NCBI GenBank assembly: GCA_002399735.1
Contig: DHEF01000011.1
Span: forward strand, 1 to 41,196
Direction of reading: 5' to 3'
Origin: Chitinophagaceae bacterium UBA4857
Lineage (GTDB): Bacteria; Bacteroidota; Bacteroidia; Chitinophagales; Chitinophagaceae
Length of the DNA stretch: 41,196 nucleotides
The translations under genes were made by a program, and so were the position numbers. The notes below the pieces were generated by a model that saw only the letters and a program-made list of their open reading frames with translations, ran no database searches and was not told the origin of the DNA. Shown here one piece after another: positions 1 to 8,611 of this stretch. Every line of letters begins with the position of its first letter. Position 1 is the first letter of the stretch.

Positions 1-60
1 GAGTAATGTTACAGGTGCACAAGAGTGCGACGCAAGGGACGATCATCTGTGTTACTACAG
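1..60 (+). repeat. repeat family A copy (left edge of window)
   Basis: ACAAGAGTGCGACGCAA at 19-35 carries the core, and the block 19-58 is the exact reverse complement of 8468-8507. The first 18 bases (GAGTAATGTTACAGGTGC) recur in part at 12900. The copy may continue to the left of the window. Confidence 0.8.
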
Positions 61-78
61 CCGGTAACCAAATAAAAA

Positions 79-1461
79 CTACCTGTTAAATCGTAATCTT
101 TGTCCTTGTTGTGATTCATCCCACACACCATTTCCATAAATCAAATGTCCGTTTATAAAAGTATGTGTAACTGAGGCCGGTATGGTGGTTCCTTCCAACG
201 GGCTCCATCCGCATTTAAAAAGTATATTATCCGCTGCAATGCTAAAAGGTTTGTTCATGTCAACAATTACCAAATCGGCAAAATAACCTTCACGTATATA
301 ACCACGTTTTTCAATCTGGAAACAATCGGCTACGGCATGGCTCATTTTACGTACCACTGTTTCTATATTAATTTTTCCTTGCTGGCAGTATGATAACATT
401 AATGGCAAGGAATGTTGTACCAATGGTAAACCCGCATGACCACTAAATTCTTTACCGGGTATAGGTATAATTTCGTTATCACCCAGGCGTTCAAAACCTT
501 TTTCTTCCAAAGTGTGTGGCGCATGGTCGGTAGCAATAACATCCAATCTATCATCGAGTAACGCTTCCCACAATGCTGTTTTATTATGTGCCGCTTTTAT
601 GGCTGGGTTACATTTTATGCGGTTGCCTAATTGGTCGTAATCATCGGCTGTAAAATGTAGATGGTGCACACATACTTCGGCTGTTATTCTCTTTTCCGTT
701 AATGGCAACATATTGCTGAAAAGCTGTAATTCTTTAGCTGTACTTATATGTAAAATATGTAAGCGTGTATCGTATTTTTTAGCCAATTGTATGGCGTAAA
801 ACGATGATTCAAAACAGGCTTCATCATTTCTAATGATGGGATGATCCTTCGCTGTTAATGGTCTGCCTTCGGCTTGCAGGCGTGCAAGGTTTTCTTTAAT
901 AATGCGTTCGTCTTCGCAATGGGTGGCAATCAGTAACTCACTTTCGCTAAAAACTTTTTCTAATGTCAGCGGATTATCTACCAATAAATTTCCGGTTGAT
1001 GAACCCATGAAAATTTTAATCCCGCAAATATCCTTTTTATGTTTATTAGCAGCCAGAGCATCCTGTGCATTTTCGTTAGAAGTGCCCATGAAAAAAGAAT
1101 AGTTCGCTAAAGATGTTTGTTGGGCTATACTATATTTTTGTTCCAATAGCTCCAGAGTATAAGCCGGTGGGGAAGTATTAGGCATTTCCATAAAACTGGT
1201 AACACCGCCTGCAACGGCTGCTTTACTTTCGGTATAAATATTGGCTTTATGGGTAAGCCCGGGCTCTCTAAAATGTACCTGATCGTCAATTACACCGGGC
1301 AATAAGTATTTTCCTTCGCCGTTTATTTCTGTAACATTATCGTAGGTAGCGGTAATATGTGGAGCAATTTTTTCAATGCGTCCATCTTTTAATAAAACAT
1401 CGGCAATTATAGTTTTGCCTTCGTTTACTAGCTGTATTTGCTTAATCAAATATATTTGCAT
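79..1461 (-). CDS. pyrC: dihydroorotase
   Basis: This enzyme interconverts N-carbamoyl-L-aspartate and dihydroorotate, the third step of de novo pyrimidine synthesis, in the cytosol. The protein is an amidohydrolase barrel of about 460 residues. Metal-site motifs are visible: DDQVHFREPG near residue 60, GIKIFMGSSTGN with the lysine expected to be carboxylated, ATHCEDE, LHILHIS and the catalytic DVIATDHAPH. The usual first HxH motif reads QxH here; I recall the same DQVHFREPG form from other Bacteroidota dihydroorotases, so I treat it as lineage style and not damage. An ATG four codons further upstream (1473) is possible, but MQIYLIKQ matches the family N-terminus better. The gene is divergent from the remB-like gene with only 26 bp between starts. 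No other pyrimidine gene is in the window. Confidence 0.93.
   Translation of the reverse strand: MQIYLIKQIQLVNEGKTIIADVLLKDGRIEKIAPHITATYDNVTEINGEGKYLLPGVIDDQVHFREPGLTHKANIYTESKAAVAGGVTSFMEMPNTSPPAYTLELLEQKYSIAQQTSLANYSFFMGTSNENAQDALAANKHKKDICGIKIFMGSSTGNLLVDNPLTLEKVFSESELLIATHCEDERIIKENLARLQAEGRPLTAKDHPIIRNDEACFESSFYAIQLAKKYDTRLHILHISTAKELQLFSNMLPLTEKRITAEVCVHHLHFTADDYDQLGNRIKCNPAIKAAHNKTALWEALLDDRLDVIATDHAPHTLEEKGFERLGDNEIIPIPGKEFSGHAGLPLVQHSLPLMLSYCQQGKINIETVVRKMSHAVADCFQIEKRGYIREGYFADLVIVDMNKPFSIAADNILFKCGWSPLEGTTIPASVTHTFINGHLIYGNGVWDESQQGQRLRFNR
1451..1458 (+). promoter_or_regulatory. putative -7 box for the remB-like gene
   Basis: TATATTTG matches the Bacteroidota -7 consensus TAnnTTTG and lies 29 nt before the ATG at 1488. 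No good -33 TTG lies at the expected spacing. The box falls within the first codons of the divergent dihydroorotase gene, so the two promoters must overlap coding sequence. Confidence 0.3.
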
Positions 1462-1487
1462 AATTCTGTACAATAATTTTAACTAAC

Positions 1488-3179
1488 ATGCAATTTACGC
1501 AAAGCCTTATAAGGCTAACCTTAATTTTATTATTACCAGCTGCTGCAGTAGCACAAACTACCTATTTGCAACAGGGCGATAAACAAAATACTTTTTTAGA
1601 AAGGCTTGAGATAAAAGCGCAAAATGATTCTGTTCTCAATTACTCCAAAAATAGGGCATATAGTCGCAAGTATAATGTTTCCGGGGTAAATAGTTATCTG
1701 GCAAAATATGGTCAGGAAAGTTTATCTGCAGTTGATAAATACAACCTGCGCAGTTTTTACATGAATAATACCGAATGGTTAACGGATGAAGAGCGGGAAC
1801 AATACAAAAGCAAAAAAAGCATCTGGAATACTTTTTATAAAACACCCGCCAACTTTTACGAGGTGCATGTGAAGGATTTTGATTTAATTGTAAATCCTAT
1901 TCTACAACTTAATCTTTCAAAGCAAAACGATAATAACCAACGCCTTTTTCATAACACTCGTGGATTAAGTATACGTGGTAAAATTGCCAACAAAATTGGT
2001 TTTACGGCCATGGTTACAGAAAACCAGGAGCGTCCGCCAAGTTATGTACAACAGTTTATTAACGATAGACAAGCTGTGCCCGGTGCCGGTTATTATAAAC
2101 GTTTTAAAGCACCCGGCGGTGTAGATTATTTTGATGCCCGTGGTTATTTTACTTTTAACGCTACCAAATATATTGATGTAAGTTTTGGTTACGATAAACA
2201 TTTTATCGGCAATGGCCATCGTAGTTTGTTCCTGAGCGATTTTGGTAATAACAATCTTTTCTTAAAACTTAATACCCGCATCTGGAAATTTAATTACCAG
2301 AATATTTTTATGGAGTTGAACAACGCTTACCAGCGTGGTGGTGACCGTTTGTTGGGTAAAAAATATGCAGCCGTCCATCACCTGGATATTAATGTAACCA
2401 AATGGTTAAATATTGGTTTGTTCGAAGGGGTAGTGTTTGGTCGTGAAAATCGCTTTGAGTTTGGTTATTTAAATCCGGTAATATTTTACCGTTCGGTTGA
2501 GCAACAAAATGGTAGCGAAGACAATGCCCTTGCCGGTATTGATTTTAAAGCCAATGTTGCAAAAACCTTTCAACTATACGGACAATTATTGTTAGATGAA
2601 TTTAAGTTAAACGAATTAAAAGATAACAATGGTTGGTGGGCAAACAAATGGGGCATACAAGCCGGTGTAAAGTATATTGATGCTTTTACCATTAAAAATT
2701 TAGATCTTCAGGTGGAGTACAATCGTGTACGCCCTTTCACTTATTCGCACCGCGATTCAGTAGCTAACTACACACATTATAACCAACCCATGGCGCACCC
2801 GTTAATGGCTAATTTTAGCGAAGTAATTGGTATTTTACGTTATCAGCCCATACCTAAATTAATGATCACCGGTAAATTAATTGCTTATACACAAGGCCGT
2901 GATTCTAGTGCAGCAAGTTTTGGCAGCAATATATTTTTGCCCAATCGTCCGCCGTACCGTACTGCCGATTATGGTTACAAAATCGGCTCGGGTTGGAAAA
3001 CAAATGTTCTCTATGGCTCTTTGTTAGCTTCTTACGAAGTGTTGCAAAATATGTTTATCGATGCTAGTGTGGTGTTGCGCCGTTTAGAAACAAAAACAAG
3101 ACCTATTATGACAGATAATACATCCATCATAACTGTGGGTCTAAGGTGGAATATGATGCGCCGTGAATATGATTTTTAA
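1488..3179 (+). CDS. RemB-like / capsule-assembly-type outer membrane beta-barrel protein
   Basis: The 563-residue protein opens with a signal peptide (hydrophobic LTLILLLPAAAVAQ). The rest is rich in alternating aromatic and polar strands, such as YFTFNATKYIDVSFGYDKHFIG and FIDASVVLRRL, and ends with LRWNMMRREYDF, as expected of an outer-membrane barrel. The GNGHRSLFLSDFGNNNLFLKLNTR segment and overall length recall proteins annotated as gliding motility protein RemB or Wzi-like capsule assembly proteins in Bacteroidota. Function is inferred by resemblance only: it may act in surface polysaccharide handling or cell-surface motility. It stands alone between the divergent pyrC and a strong hairpin 10 bp after its stop codon. 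Confidence 0.65.
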   Translation: MQFTQSLIRLTLILLLPAAAVAQTTYLQQGDKQNTFLERLEIKAQNDSVLNYSKNRAYSRKYNVSGVNSYLAKYGQESLSAVDKYNLRSFYMNNTEWLTDEEREQYKSKKSIWNTFYKTPANFYEVHVKDFDLIVNPILQLNLSKQNDNNQRLFHNTRGLSIRGKIANKIGFTAMVTENQERPPSYVQQFINDRQAVPGAGYYKRFKAPGGVDYFDARGYFTFNATKYIDVSFGYDKHFIGNGHRSLFLSDFGNNNLFLKLNTRIWKFNYQNIFMELNNAYQRGGDRLLGKKYAAVHHLDINVTKWLNIGLFEGVVFGRENRFEFGYLNPVIFYRSVEQQNGSEDNALAGIDFKANVAKTFQLYGQLLLDEFKLNELKDNNGWWANKWGIQAGVKYIDAFTIKNLDLQVEYNRVRPFTYSHRDSVANYTHYNQPMAHPLMANFSEVIGILRYQPIPKLMITGKLIAYTQGRDSSAASFGSNIFLPNRPPYRTADYGYKIGSGWKTNVLYGSLLASYEVLQNMFIDASVVLRRLETKTRPIMTDNTSIITVGLRWNMMRREYDF

Positions 3180-3189
3180 TAGGGCGTGT

Positions 3190-3237
3190 CCCCACATAAA
3201 TAAAGGCGCTTTCAGAGGCGCCTTTATTTATGTGGGG
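3190..3237 (+). terminator. perfect 20-bp hairpin after the remB-like gene
   Basis: Arms 3190-3209 and 3218-3237 are exact reverse complements, with an 8-nt spacer that can pair further. The stem begins CCCCACATAAATAAAGG. It starts 10 bp after the stop codon and could end transcription, but no T-run follows; the next bases are GC-rich. It may therefore be a processing or mRNA-end hairpin, or a repeat-derived element, and not a classical intrinsic terminator. Confidence 0.5.
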
Positions 3238-3252
3238 CCGGGCTGTACGCTA

Positions 3253-3316
3253 TATCTTTTGCCCTGCGCTGCCATTGGCCAACGCGGCGCAAAAGGATGC
3301 CGCTTCCATCCCTCAC
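3253..3316 (+). repeat. dispersed repeat family F, copy 1
   Basis: This 64-bp block (starts TATCTTTTGCC, ends CCATCCCTCAC) matches the reverse complement of 24326-24389 at 58 of 64 positions. Both copies also have GTGTCCCC about 65-95 nt before the block. It is intergenic and more GC-rich than its surroundings. Confidence 0.7.
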
Positions 3317-3615
3317 GCAAAACAAAAAAAATCCTACTGTTACTCATCTTTTCCTTCAAAAGATTGTTATACAATAGGGTAAACAGCCAATGTATAAGCA
3401 TAAATTCAAAATGTGGATATCCTGTTAATTACATGGAGTTTTTGGGCATAAATAAAAATTTTTTTTTAATAGTTTTTGGGCCTTATTTCGCTTCCTGACT
3501 CGGGGAACGACAAACGGTTTACAAAGAATTTTTTTCTTATTAATAAGGCTGGTTTTTTTACCCATAAGTCATTGGTGCAAACTAATGGTATTAATATTTT
3601 ACGCTATTATAAGTA
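3317..3615. other. gene-free stretch upstream of dnaB
   Basis: I find no coding sequence here. It holds poly-A and poly-T runs, a 12-bp perfect palindrome CTTATTAATAAG at 3536-3547, and a weak promoter candidate: TTG at 3572-3574 with TATTTTAC at 3595-3602, 20 nt apart. Confidence 0.4.
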
Positions 3616-5193
3616 ATGGATAATCTTTCTAATTTTAATAAAGACCGCAAGCAAAAACAACGTAAGCCTTCCATTGATTTGGGTACAATGGTGTACGGTA
3701 AAGTTCCTCCACAAGCAAAAGATTTAGAAGAGGCTGTACTCGGCGCCATCATGTTGGAGAAAAACGCTTTTGATGTGGTAATAGAAATATTAAAAGCAGA
3801 ATGTTTTTACGTAGATGCCAACCAACGCATATTTGAAGCAATGCGTAGCCTGGCAGATAAAAGCCAGCCGATAGATATTTTAACGGTAGTAGAAGAGTTA
3901 CGCTCAAAAAGCGAACTGGAAATGGTAGGTGGTGCCTATTATGTTACACGTTTAACCAATATGGTCGTTTCATCTGCACACGTAGAAGCGCATGCCCGTA
4001 TCATTCTTCAAAAATTTATTCAACGTGAGTTAATACGTATCAGCGGCGAAATCATTGCCGATGCCTATGAAGACTCAGCAGATGTATTTGATTTATTGGA
4101 CAGTGCCGAGGGTAAGCTTTTTAAAATTACCAACAACCACTTACGTAAAGATTATAATCCCATTGATGCAGTGTTAATCAAAACCATTCAGCGTATTGAG
4201 GACATGCGTCACAAGAATGAAGATATTACCGGTGTACCATCGGGTTTCGCTCCATTAGATAAAGTAACTTACGGTTGGCAAAATACCGACTTAATTATTC
4301 TTGCTGCACGTCCCGCAGTAGGTAAAACGGCTTTCGCCTTAAACCTTGCCCGTTATGCAGTAATGCACCCTACTAAACCTACCCCGGTTGCTTTTTTCTC
4401 ATTAGAGATGAGTGCCAGCCAATTGGTACAAAGGGTACTTTCTGCCGAAAGCGAAATATGGTTAGAAAAAATTGCCCGTGGAAAATTAGAAGAGCATGAA
4501 ATGAAGCAATTGTATGCCCGTGGTATACAACGTTTGGCTCAAGCTCCATTATTTATTGATGATACTGCTGCGCTTAACATTTTTGAACTGCGTGCAAAAT
4601 GTCGCCGTTTAAAAAACAAACATAATATTGGTATGCTAATCATCGACTATCTGCAGCTGATGAGTGGTACCGGTGGCGATGGTAAAACAACCAATCGTGA
4701 ACAAGAAATCAGTAATATTTCACGTAACCTTAAAGGCCTTGCAAAAGAGTTAAGCATACCTATTATTGCCTTATCACAGTTAAGCCGTGCGGTAGAACAA
4801 CGTGGTTCAAAAGAAGGTAGCCGTGTTCCACAATTGAGTGACCTTCGTGAATCGGGTGCTATTGAACAGGATGCGGACATGGTTATGTTCCTGTACCGTC
4901 CGGATTACTATGATATTACCCAAAGTGCCGAAGGTGAAAATACCAAAGGACTTACCGAGGTTAAAATAGCCAAACACCGTAACGGTTCTCTGGAAACTGT
5001 GAAACTGAAAGCATTACTACATATTCAAAAATTTGTTGATTGGGATGATGACCCCTACCAAAGTATTGGTTTACCTGCCGGTGATTGGAAACCGGTTGAT
5101 ACCGGTGATGGTAATGGTGCTTCATTAAGTATTCAAGTGGGTAGCCGCATGAACAATATGAATATGGACGATGATGATGTCGCTCCGTTTTAA
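3616..5193 (+). CDS. dnaB: replicative DNA helicase DnaB
   Basis: This is the hexameric helicase that unwinds DNA ahead of the replication fork and binds primase. The N-terminal domain (about residues 25-130, PPQAKDLEEAVLGAIMLEKNAFD) is followed by a RecA-like motor. The Walker A motif ARPAVGKTAF has its lysine at about residue 237; the Walker B-like segment is MLIIDYLQLM; SRAVEQRGS and SDLRESGAIEQDADM are family motifs. Length (525 aa) is slightly above E. coli DnaB because of an N-terminal extension and an acidic tail ending DDDDVAPF. I see no intein. It lies 18 bp upstream of rsmE and is probably co-transcribed with it. Confidence 0.97.
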   Translation: MDNLSNFNKDRKQKQRKPSIDLGTMVYGKVPPQAKDLEEAVLGAIMLEKNAFDVVIEILKAECFYVDANQRIFEAMRSLADKSQPIDILTVVEELRSKSELEMVGGAYYVTRLTNMVVSSAHVEAHARIILQKFIQRELIRISGEIIADAYEDSADVFDLLDSAEGKLFKITNNHLRKDYNPIDAVLIKTIQRIEDMRHKNEDITGVPSGFAPLDKVTYGWQNTDLIILAARPAVGKTAFALNLARYAVMHPTKPTPVAFFSLEMSASQLVQRVLSAESEIWLEKIARGKLEEHEMKQLYARGIQRLAQAPLFIDDTAALNIFELRAKCRRLKNKHNIGMLIIDYLQLMSGTGGDGKTTNREQEISNISRNLKGLAKELSIPIIALSQLSRAVEQRGSKEGSRVPQLSDLRESGAIEQDADMVMFLYRPDYYDITQSAEGENTKGLTEVKIAKHRNGSLETVKLKALLHIQKFVDWDDDPYQSIGLPAGDWKPVDTGDGNGASLSIQVGSRMNNMNMDDDDVAPF

Positions 5194-5211
5194 CATGTAA
5201 TTTCAATCATA

Positions 5212-5919
5212 ATGTCGGTTCCGTTTTTTTATTGTAGTAACTATACAGCAGGCCAACAGCAAATTACGCTGGACGAAGATACCAGTAAACATATTGTACA
5301 GGTGTTAAGAATGGATAGTGGAAAACCTATTAACCTTACTGATGGTAAAGGACATTTATTGCAATGCACCATTATTGATGCGCATAAAAAACATTGTACG
5401 GTTTCGGTGCTCCATGCTACTTTCACACCGGCTACATCCAATCAAATACATATTGCCATCGGCTTACTAAAAAACAGTAGCAGGTGGGAGTGGTTTTTAG
5501 AAAAAGCTACTGAAATAGGTGTAAGTATCATTACTCCTTTGTTAACGAAGCGTACCGAAAAAGATAAGTTCCGTTTTGATCGGCTGCAAACCATTTGTAT
5601 AAGTGCTATGTTACAGTCACAACAAGTATGGTTGCCTCAGTTACAAGCACCGGTATTGTATGATAAGTTTATTGACAATACTAAGGCGGCTTTACAATTA
5701 ATAGCCCACTGTGAAGAGGCAAAAGAAAAGCGAAGTATAAGTACGATGGAACTACCAAAAGGTGAAACTATTTTGTTAATAGGCCCGGAGGGTGACTTTA
5801 CCACTGAAGAAATAACACTCGCACTCAATAATAAATATGTGGCTGTAAGTTTAGGCGATACCCGGTTACGTACAGAAACGGCCGGTATAGTGGGAGCTAG
5901 TTTATTATGCGTGCGGTAG
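5212..5919 (+). CDS. rsmE: 16S rRNA (uracil1498-N3)-methyltransferase RsmE
   Basis: RsmE methylates N3 of U1498 in helix 44 of 16S rRNA using S-adenosylmethionine. The 235-residue protein has the expected two parts: an N-terminal PUA-like RNA-binding region (residues 1-70, with SKHIVQVLRMDSGKPINLTDGKG) and a SPOUT methyltransferase domain. SPOUT signatures are KNSSRWEWFLEKATEIGV, LLIGPEGDFTTEE and SLGDTRLRTETAGIVG, which form the knotted cofactor site. The gene follows dnaB by 18 bp. Its stop codon is separated by only 3 bp from the stop of the convergent sugar transferase gene, leaving no room for a dedicated terminator. Confidence 0.95.
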   Translation: MSVPFFYCSNYTAGQQQITLDEDTSKHIVQVLRMDSGKPINLTDGKGHLLQCTIIDAHKKHCTVSVLHATFTPATSNQIHIAIGLLKNSSRWEWFLEKATEIGVSIITPLLTKRTEKDKFRFDRLQTICISAMLQSQQVWLPQLQAPVLYDKFIDNTKAALQLIAHCEEAKEKRSISTMELPKGETILLIGPEGDFTTEEITLALNNKYVAVSLGDTRLRTETAGIVGASLLCVR

Positions 5920-5922
5920 TGA

Positions 5923-7335
5923 TTATTTCCCTTTGCCGGTAAAAATGATACGTAAAGTATGTATCATAATTTTTGCATCCAGTTTTAAAGAAATATTCTC
6001 CAGGTATAACAAGTCAAACTTACAGCGTTCTACCATTTGTTCTACATTTTCGGCATAGCCAAACTGCACCATACCCCAACTGGTAAGCCCGGGTTGTAGT
6101 TTTAATAAATAACGGTAATACGGGAAAAGCTCAATAATCTGGTCAATATAAAACTGTCTTTCTGGTCTGGGGCCAACCAAACTCATATCACCAATCAATA
6201 CATTCCATAATTGTGGCAGTTCATCCAAGCGCCATTTACGCATTACTTTACCCCACTTGGTTATACGTGCATCAAAATCGGATGATAACATTGGGCCGTT
6301 TTCTTCCGCATTAACATACATAGATCTAAACTTGTAAAGAAAAAAGGGCTTGCCTTTATACCCAATACGTTCCTGCTTAAAAAAAATACCTCCCGGTGAT
6401 GAAACTCTTACCCTTAAAGCTATATACAACATAACGGGCAGTAATATTATACCGGCAAATAATGCTACAAAAATATCTGTCAGTCTTTTAATATGTAATT
6501 CCCATTTAGGCATTAAATCGGTACGTACATCTATCAATGTATCACCTAGTACGTTAATCGTTTTTACCGACCCTGATAAGATGTCTAACACATCAGATTG
6601 TATTTTTATATCAATATCTTTCTCACTTAAACGAGCTATTAATTGTTGTAACAATGACTTTTCATGTTTTTCTACAGCCAGTACTACCATGTTTATATTA
6701 TGCCTGTCAATTATTTCTTCTACATTTTCTATATCGCCTAATTGCGGCAAGTGTTGGTTTAATTGTGTGGTATGGGGAAGCGTGTTTTCGGGTTTAATAA
6801 ATCCTACATAATGGTAACCACCATCTAATAAATTTTTTTTGGTTTGTAATAACACCTGCATGGCATTGGCCTGGTCGCCAATCATTAAAGTATTAAAGCG
6901 CACAAAGCCTTTTAAAAGTTGTCTTTTTACCAGATTAAGTATAAACCAACGTCCAACAAAAGTTATTATACCGTGCAAAAACCCGTATAGGCAAATAATA
7001 TATAAAAGATCACGGGTTTTATATTCCTCCGTTGTGTAAATAAGAATAAAAGTGAAAATAATAGCACCGAAAAGACTGGAAAAAAAAGTAAGCGAAAACT
7101 CTTCTAGCCTGGATTTTTTATACAGGCTTTGATAAGTGCCTGCTAAAAGATAAATTATTAACCAACCTAGTGGCACAATAATGAGGCAACTTAACCAGTT
7201 AAATAAAAAAATATCTTCACCGTTAGCTACCAGGTGATTAGGTATAAATAAACACAAACATAACCAACTTAAAAAGGCCGTGAGGTAATCTGTAAGAAGA
7301 TACCATCCTAAAGATATTTTTTTGCGTAAAGCCAT
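5923..7335 (-). CDS. polyprenyl-phosphate sugar-1-phosphate transferase (WcaJ/PglC-type)
   Basis: This membrane enzyme is expected to transfer a sugar-1-phosphate to undecaprenyl phosphate, the first membrane step of an exopolysaccharide or O-antigen unit. The N-terminal half has four hydrophobic segments (about residues 10-130), then a Rossmann-like CoA-binding region (ARLSEKDIDIKIQSDV is near its end). The C-terminal half is a bacterial sugar transferase domain: a membrane hairpin (IFVALFAGIILLPVMLYIAL), GGIFFKQERIGYKGKPF, YKFRSM, RKWRLDELPQLWNVLIGDMSLVGPRPE and QPGLTSWG. The length of 470 aa is typical. The start codon overlaps the stop of the dehydrogenase gene (TAATG), indicating translational coupling. 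The sugar specificity cannot be read from the sequence. Confidence 0.9.
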   Translation of the reverse strand: MALRKKISLGWYLLTDYLTAFLSWLCLCLFIPNHLVANGEDIFLFNWLSCLIIVPLGWLIIYLLAGTYQSLYKKSRLEEFSLTFFSSLFGAIIFTFILIYTTEEYKTRDLLYIICLYGFLHGIITFVGRWFILNLVKRQLLKGFVRFNTLMIGDQANAMQVLLQTKKNLLDGGYHYVGFIKPENTLPHTTQLNQHLPQLGDIENVEEIIDRHNINMVVLAVEKHEKSLLQQLIARLSEKDIDIKIQSDVLDILSGSVKTINVLGDTLIDVRTDLMPKWELHIKRLTDIFVALFAGIILLPVMLYIALRVRVSSPGGIFFKQERIGYKGKPFFLYKFRSMYVNAEENGPMLSSDFDARITKWGKVMRKWRLDELPQLWNVLIGDMSLVGPRPERQFYIDQIIELFPYYRYLLKLQPGLTSWGMVQFGYAENVEQMVERCKFDLLYLENISLKLDAKIMIHTLRIIFTGKGK

Positions 7336-8309
7336 TAACGTGCAATTACGGCATCGCCAATTTTTTCTAAAATCTGGTGTGCTACATCCATCGCCATTAA
7401 ACCATCAATTTCCGATACAATTGTTTTTTGGTTATTAACAATAGCATCTCTAAAGGCTTCCAGTTCTTTTTTTATAGCATTTACTTCCGGTACAGGCGGG
7501 TTAGCAACCGCTATTGTTTTTTTACCATTGTTGGTTTCTATATCAAAAGCAAAAACATTCACATCGCTTGGTTGTTTAAGCTTAATAATCTCTGTTTTCT
7601 TATCCAGAAAATCAACGCCTATATATGCATCTTTTTGAAAAATACGCAGCTTGCGCATTTTTTTCATCGAGATGCGGCTACTGGTTAAGTTGGCCACACA
7701 ACCATTGTCAAACTCTATGCGTACGTTGGCAATATCCGGCGTGTCGGTTAATACACCCACACCGCTTGCCGATATATTTTTTACCGAACTTTTTACAATA
7801 CTTAGAATAATATCAATATCATGTATCATTAAATCAAGTATCACACTCACTTCGGTTCCGCGTGGATTAAATTGTGCCAAACGATGCACCTCAATAAACA
7901 TGGGGTTTAAGGTTACATCTTTCAATGCTAAAAAGGCAGGGTTAAACCTTTCTACATGGCCTACCTGAATTTTTACATTCGATTCTTTTGCCAGTTTAAC
8001 CAACTCCCTGGCTTCTATCATGGTATTGGCCAAAGGTTTTTCTACAAAAACATGTTTACCTTTTTTTATAGCTTTTTCGCACCACTCAAAATGGTGATTG
8101 GTAGGGGTTACAATATCAACTGCATCAACCGCATTTAATAATGCATTGGCATCTAAAAAACGTGGTATCTGGTATTTTTCAGCAACCTGGCTGGCTGTTT
8201 CATCATGCGGATCGTAAAAACCCACCACTTCTACGCCCTGGATTTCCTGCCAGTTGTTTAAATGAAATTTTCCTAAATGACCTACTCCTAAAATACCAAT
8301 TTTAAGCAT
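7335..8309 (-). CDS. Gfo/Idh/MocA family sugar dehydrogenase
   Basis: This is an NAD(P)-dependent oxidoreductase of 324 residues. It has the N-terminal Rossmann motif GILGVGHLGKFH, the AVDIVTPTNHHFEWCEKAIKKGKHVFVEKPLANT stretch with the EKP catalytic-lysine motif, and a C-terminal domain with HRLAQFNPRGTE and ILDLMIHDIDIIL carrying the conserved histidine. Family members oxidise nucleotide sugars such as UDP-GlcNAc derivatives. Pairing with a sugar transferase suggests a role in making a surface glycan, but the substrate is unknown. It is first in a two-gene operon with a 1-base stop/start overlap, and has a good promoter candidate 26 nt upstream. Confidence 0.88.
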   Translation of the reverse strand: MLKIGILGVGHLGKFHLNNWQEIQGVEVVGFYDPHDETASQVAEKYQIPRFLDANALLNAVDAVDIVTPTNHHFEWCEKAIKKGKHVFVEKPLANTMIEARELVKLAKESNVKIQVGHVERFNPAFLALKDVTLNPMFIEVHRLAQFNPRGTEVSVILDLMIHDIDIILSIVKSSVKNISASGVGVLTDTPDIANVRIEFDNGCVANLTSSRISMKKMRKLRIFQKDAYIGVDFLDKKTEIIKLKQPSDVNVFAFDIETNNGKKTIAVANPPVPEVNAIKKELEAFRDAIVNNQKTIVSEIDGLMAMDVAHQILEKIGDAVIAR

Positions 8310-8335
8310 AACAGTGCAGTTATAATATTGAATGT

Positions 8336-8369
8336 CAAAGATAACACGCCTTGTGCAAAGGCTTGCAAA
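8336..8369 (-). promoter_or_regulatory. promoter of the dehydrogenase / sugar transferase operon
   Basis: On the minus strand TTTG (8369-8366) is followed after 22 nt by TATCTTTG (8343-8336). This fits the Bacteroidota housekeeping promoter (TTTG, 17-23 nt, TAnnTTTG). It is the only promoter in the window where both boxes are present at proper spacing. The ATG is 26 nt downstream. Confidence 0.55.
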
Positions 8370-8467
8370 TTTTCATACACGTATGTGAACAACTTGGTAG
8401 GAGGGAGTTGTTAAGAGTTATTTGTTATACGTTAATTGGGAAGGTGTTATTAATTTTGTTACCAGCA

Positions 8468-8511
8468 GTAGTAACACAGATGATCGTCCCTTGCGTCGCA
8501 CTCTTGTACGT
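8468..8511 (-). repeat. repeat family A copy
   Basis: Contains TTGCGTCGCACTCTTGTACG, the reverse of the core. Its first 40 nt match the reverse complement of 19-58 exactly. Its last 21 nt (8491-8511) are the exact reverse complement of 8612-8632. Confidence 0.85.
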
Positions 8512-8611
8512 TCTGTTCTTTGTACTGCAGAAGGAAGTCTAGGAGACTATTCACTTTCTTAAACCTGTAATAATTAGGCTAGTATTGCCAAATGCTGAAT
8601 AGAATTACCGG

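Noticed and set aside
3163..3498. 111-aa open frame on the plus strand after the remB-like gene
   Set aside because: It overlaps the end of that gene, runs through the 20-bp hairpin and repeat F, and has no protein-like features.
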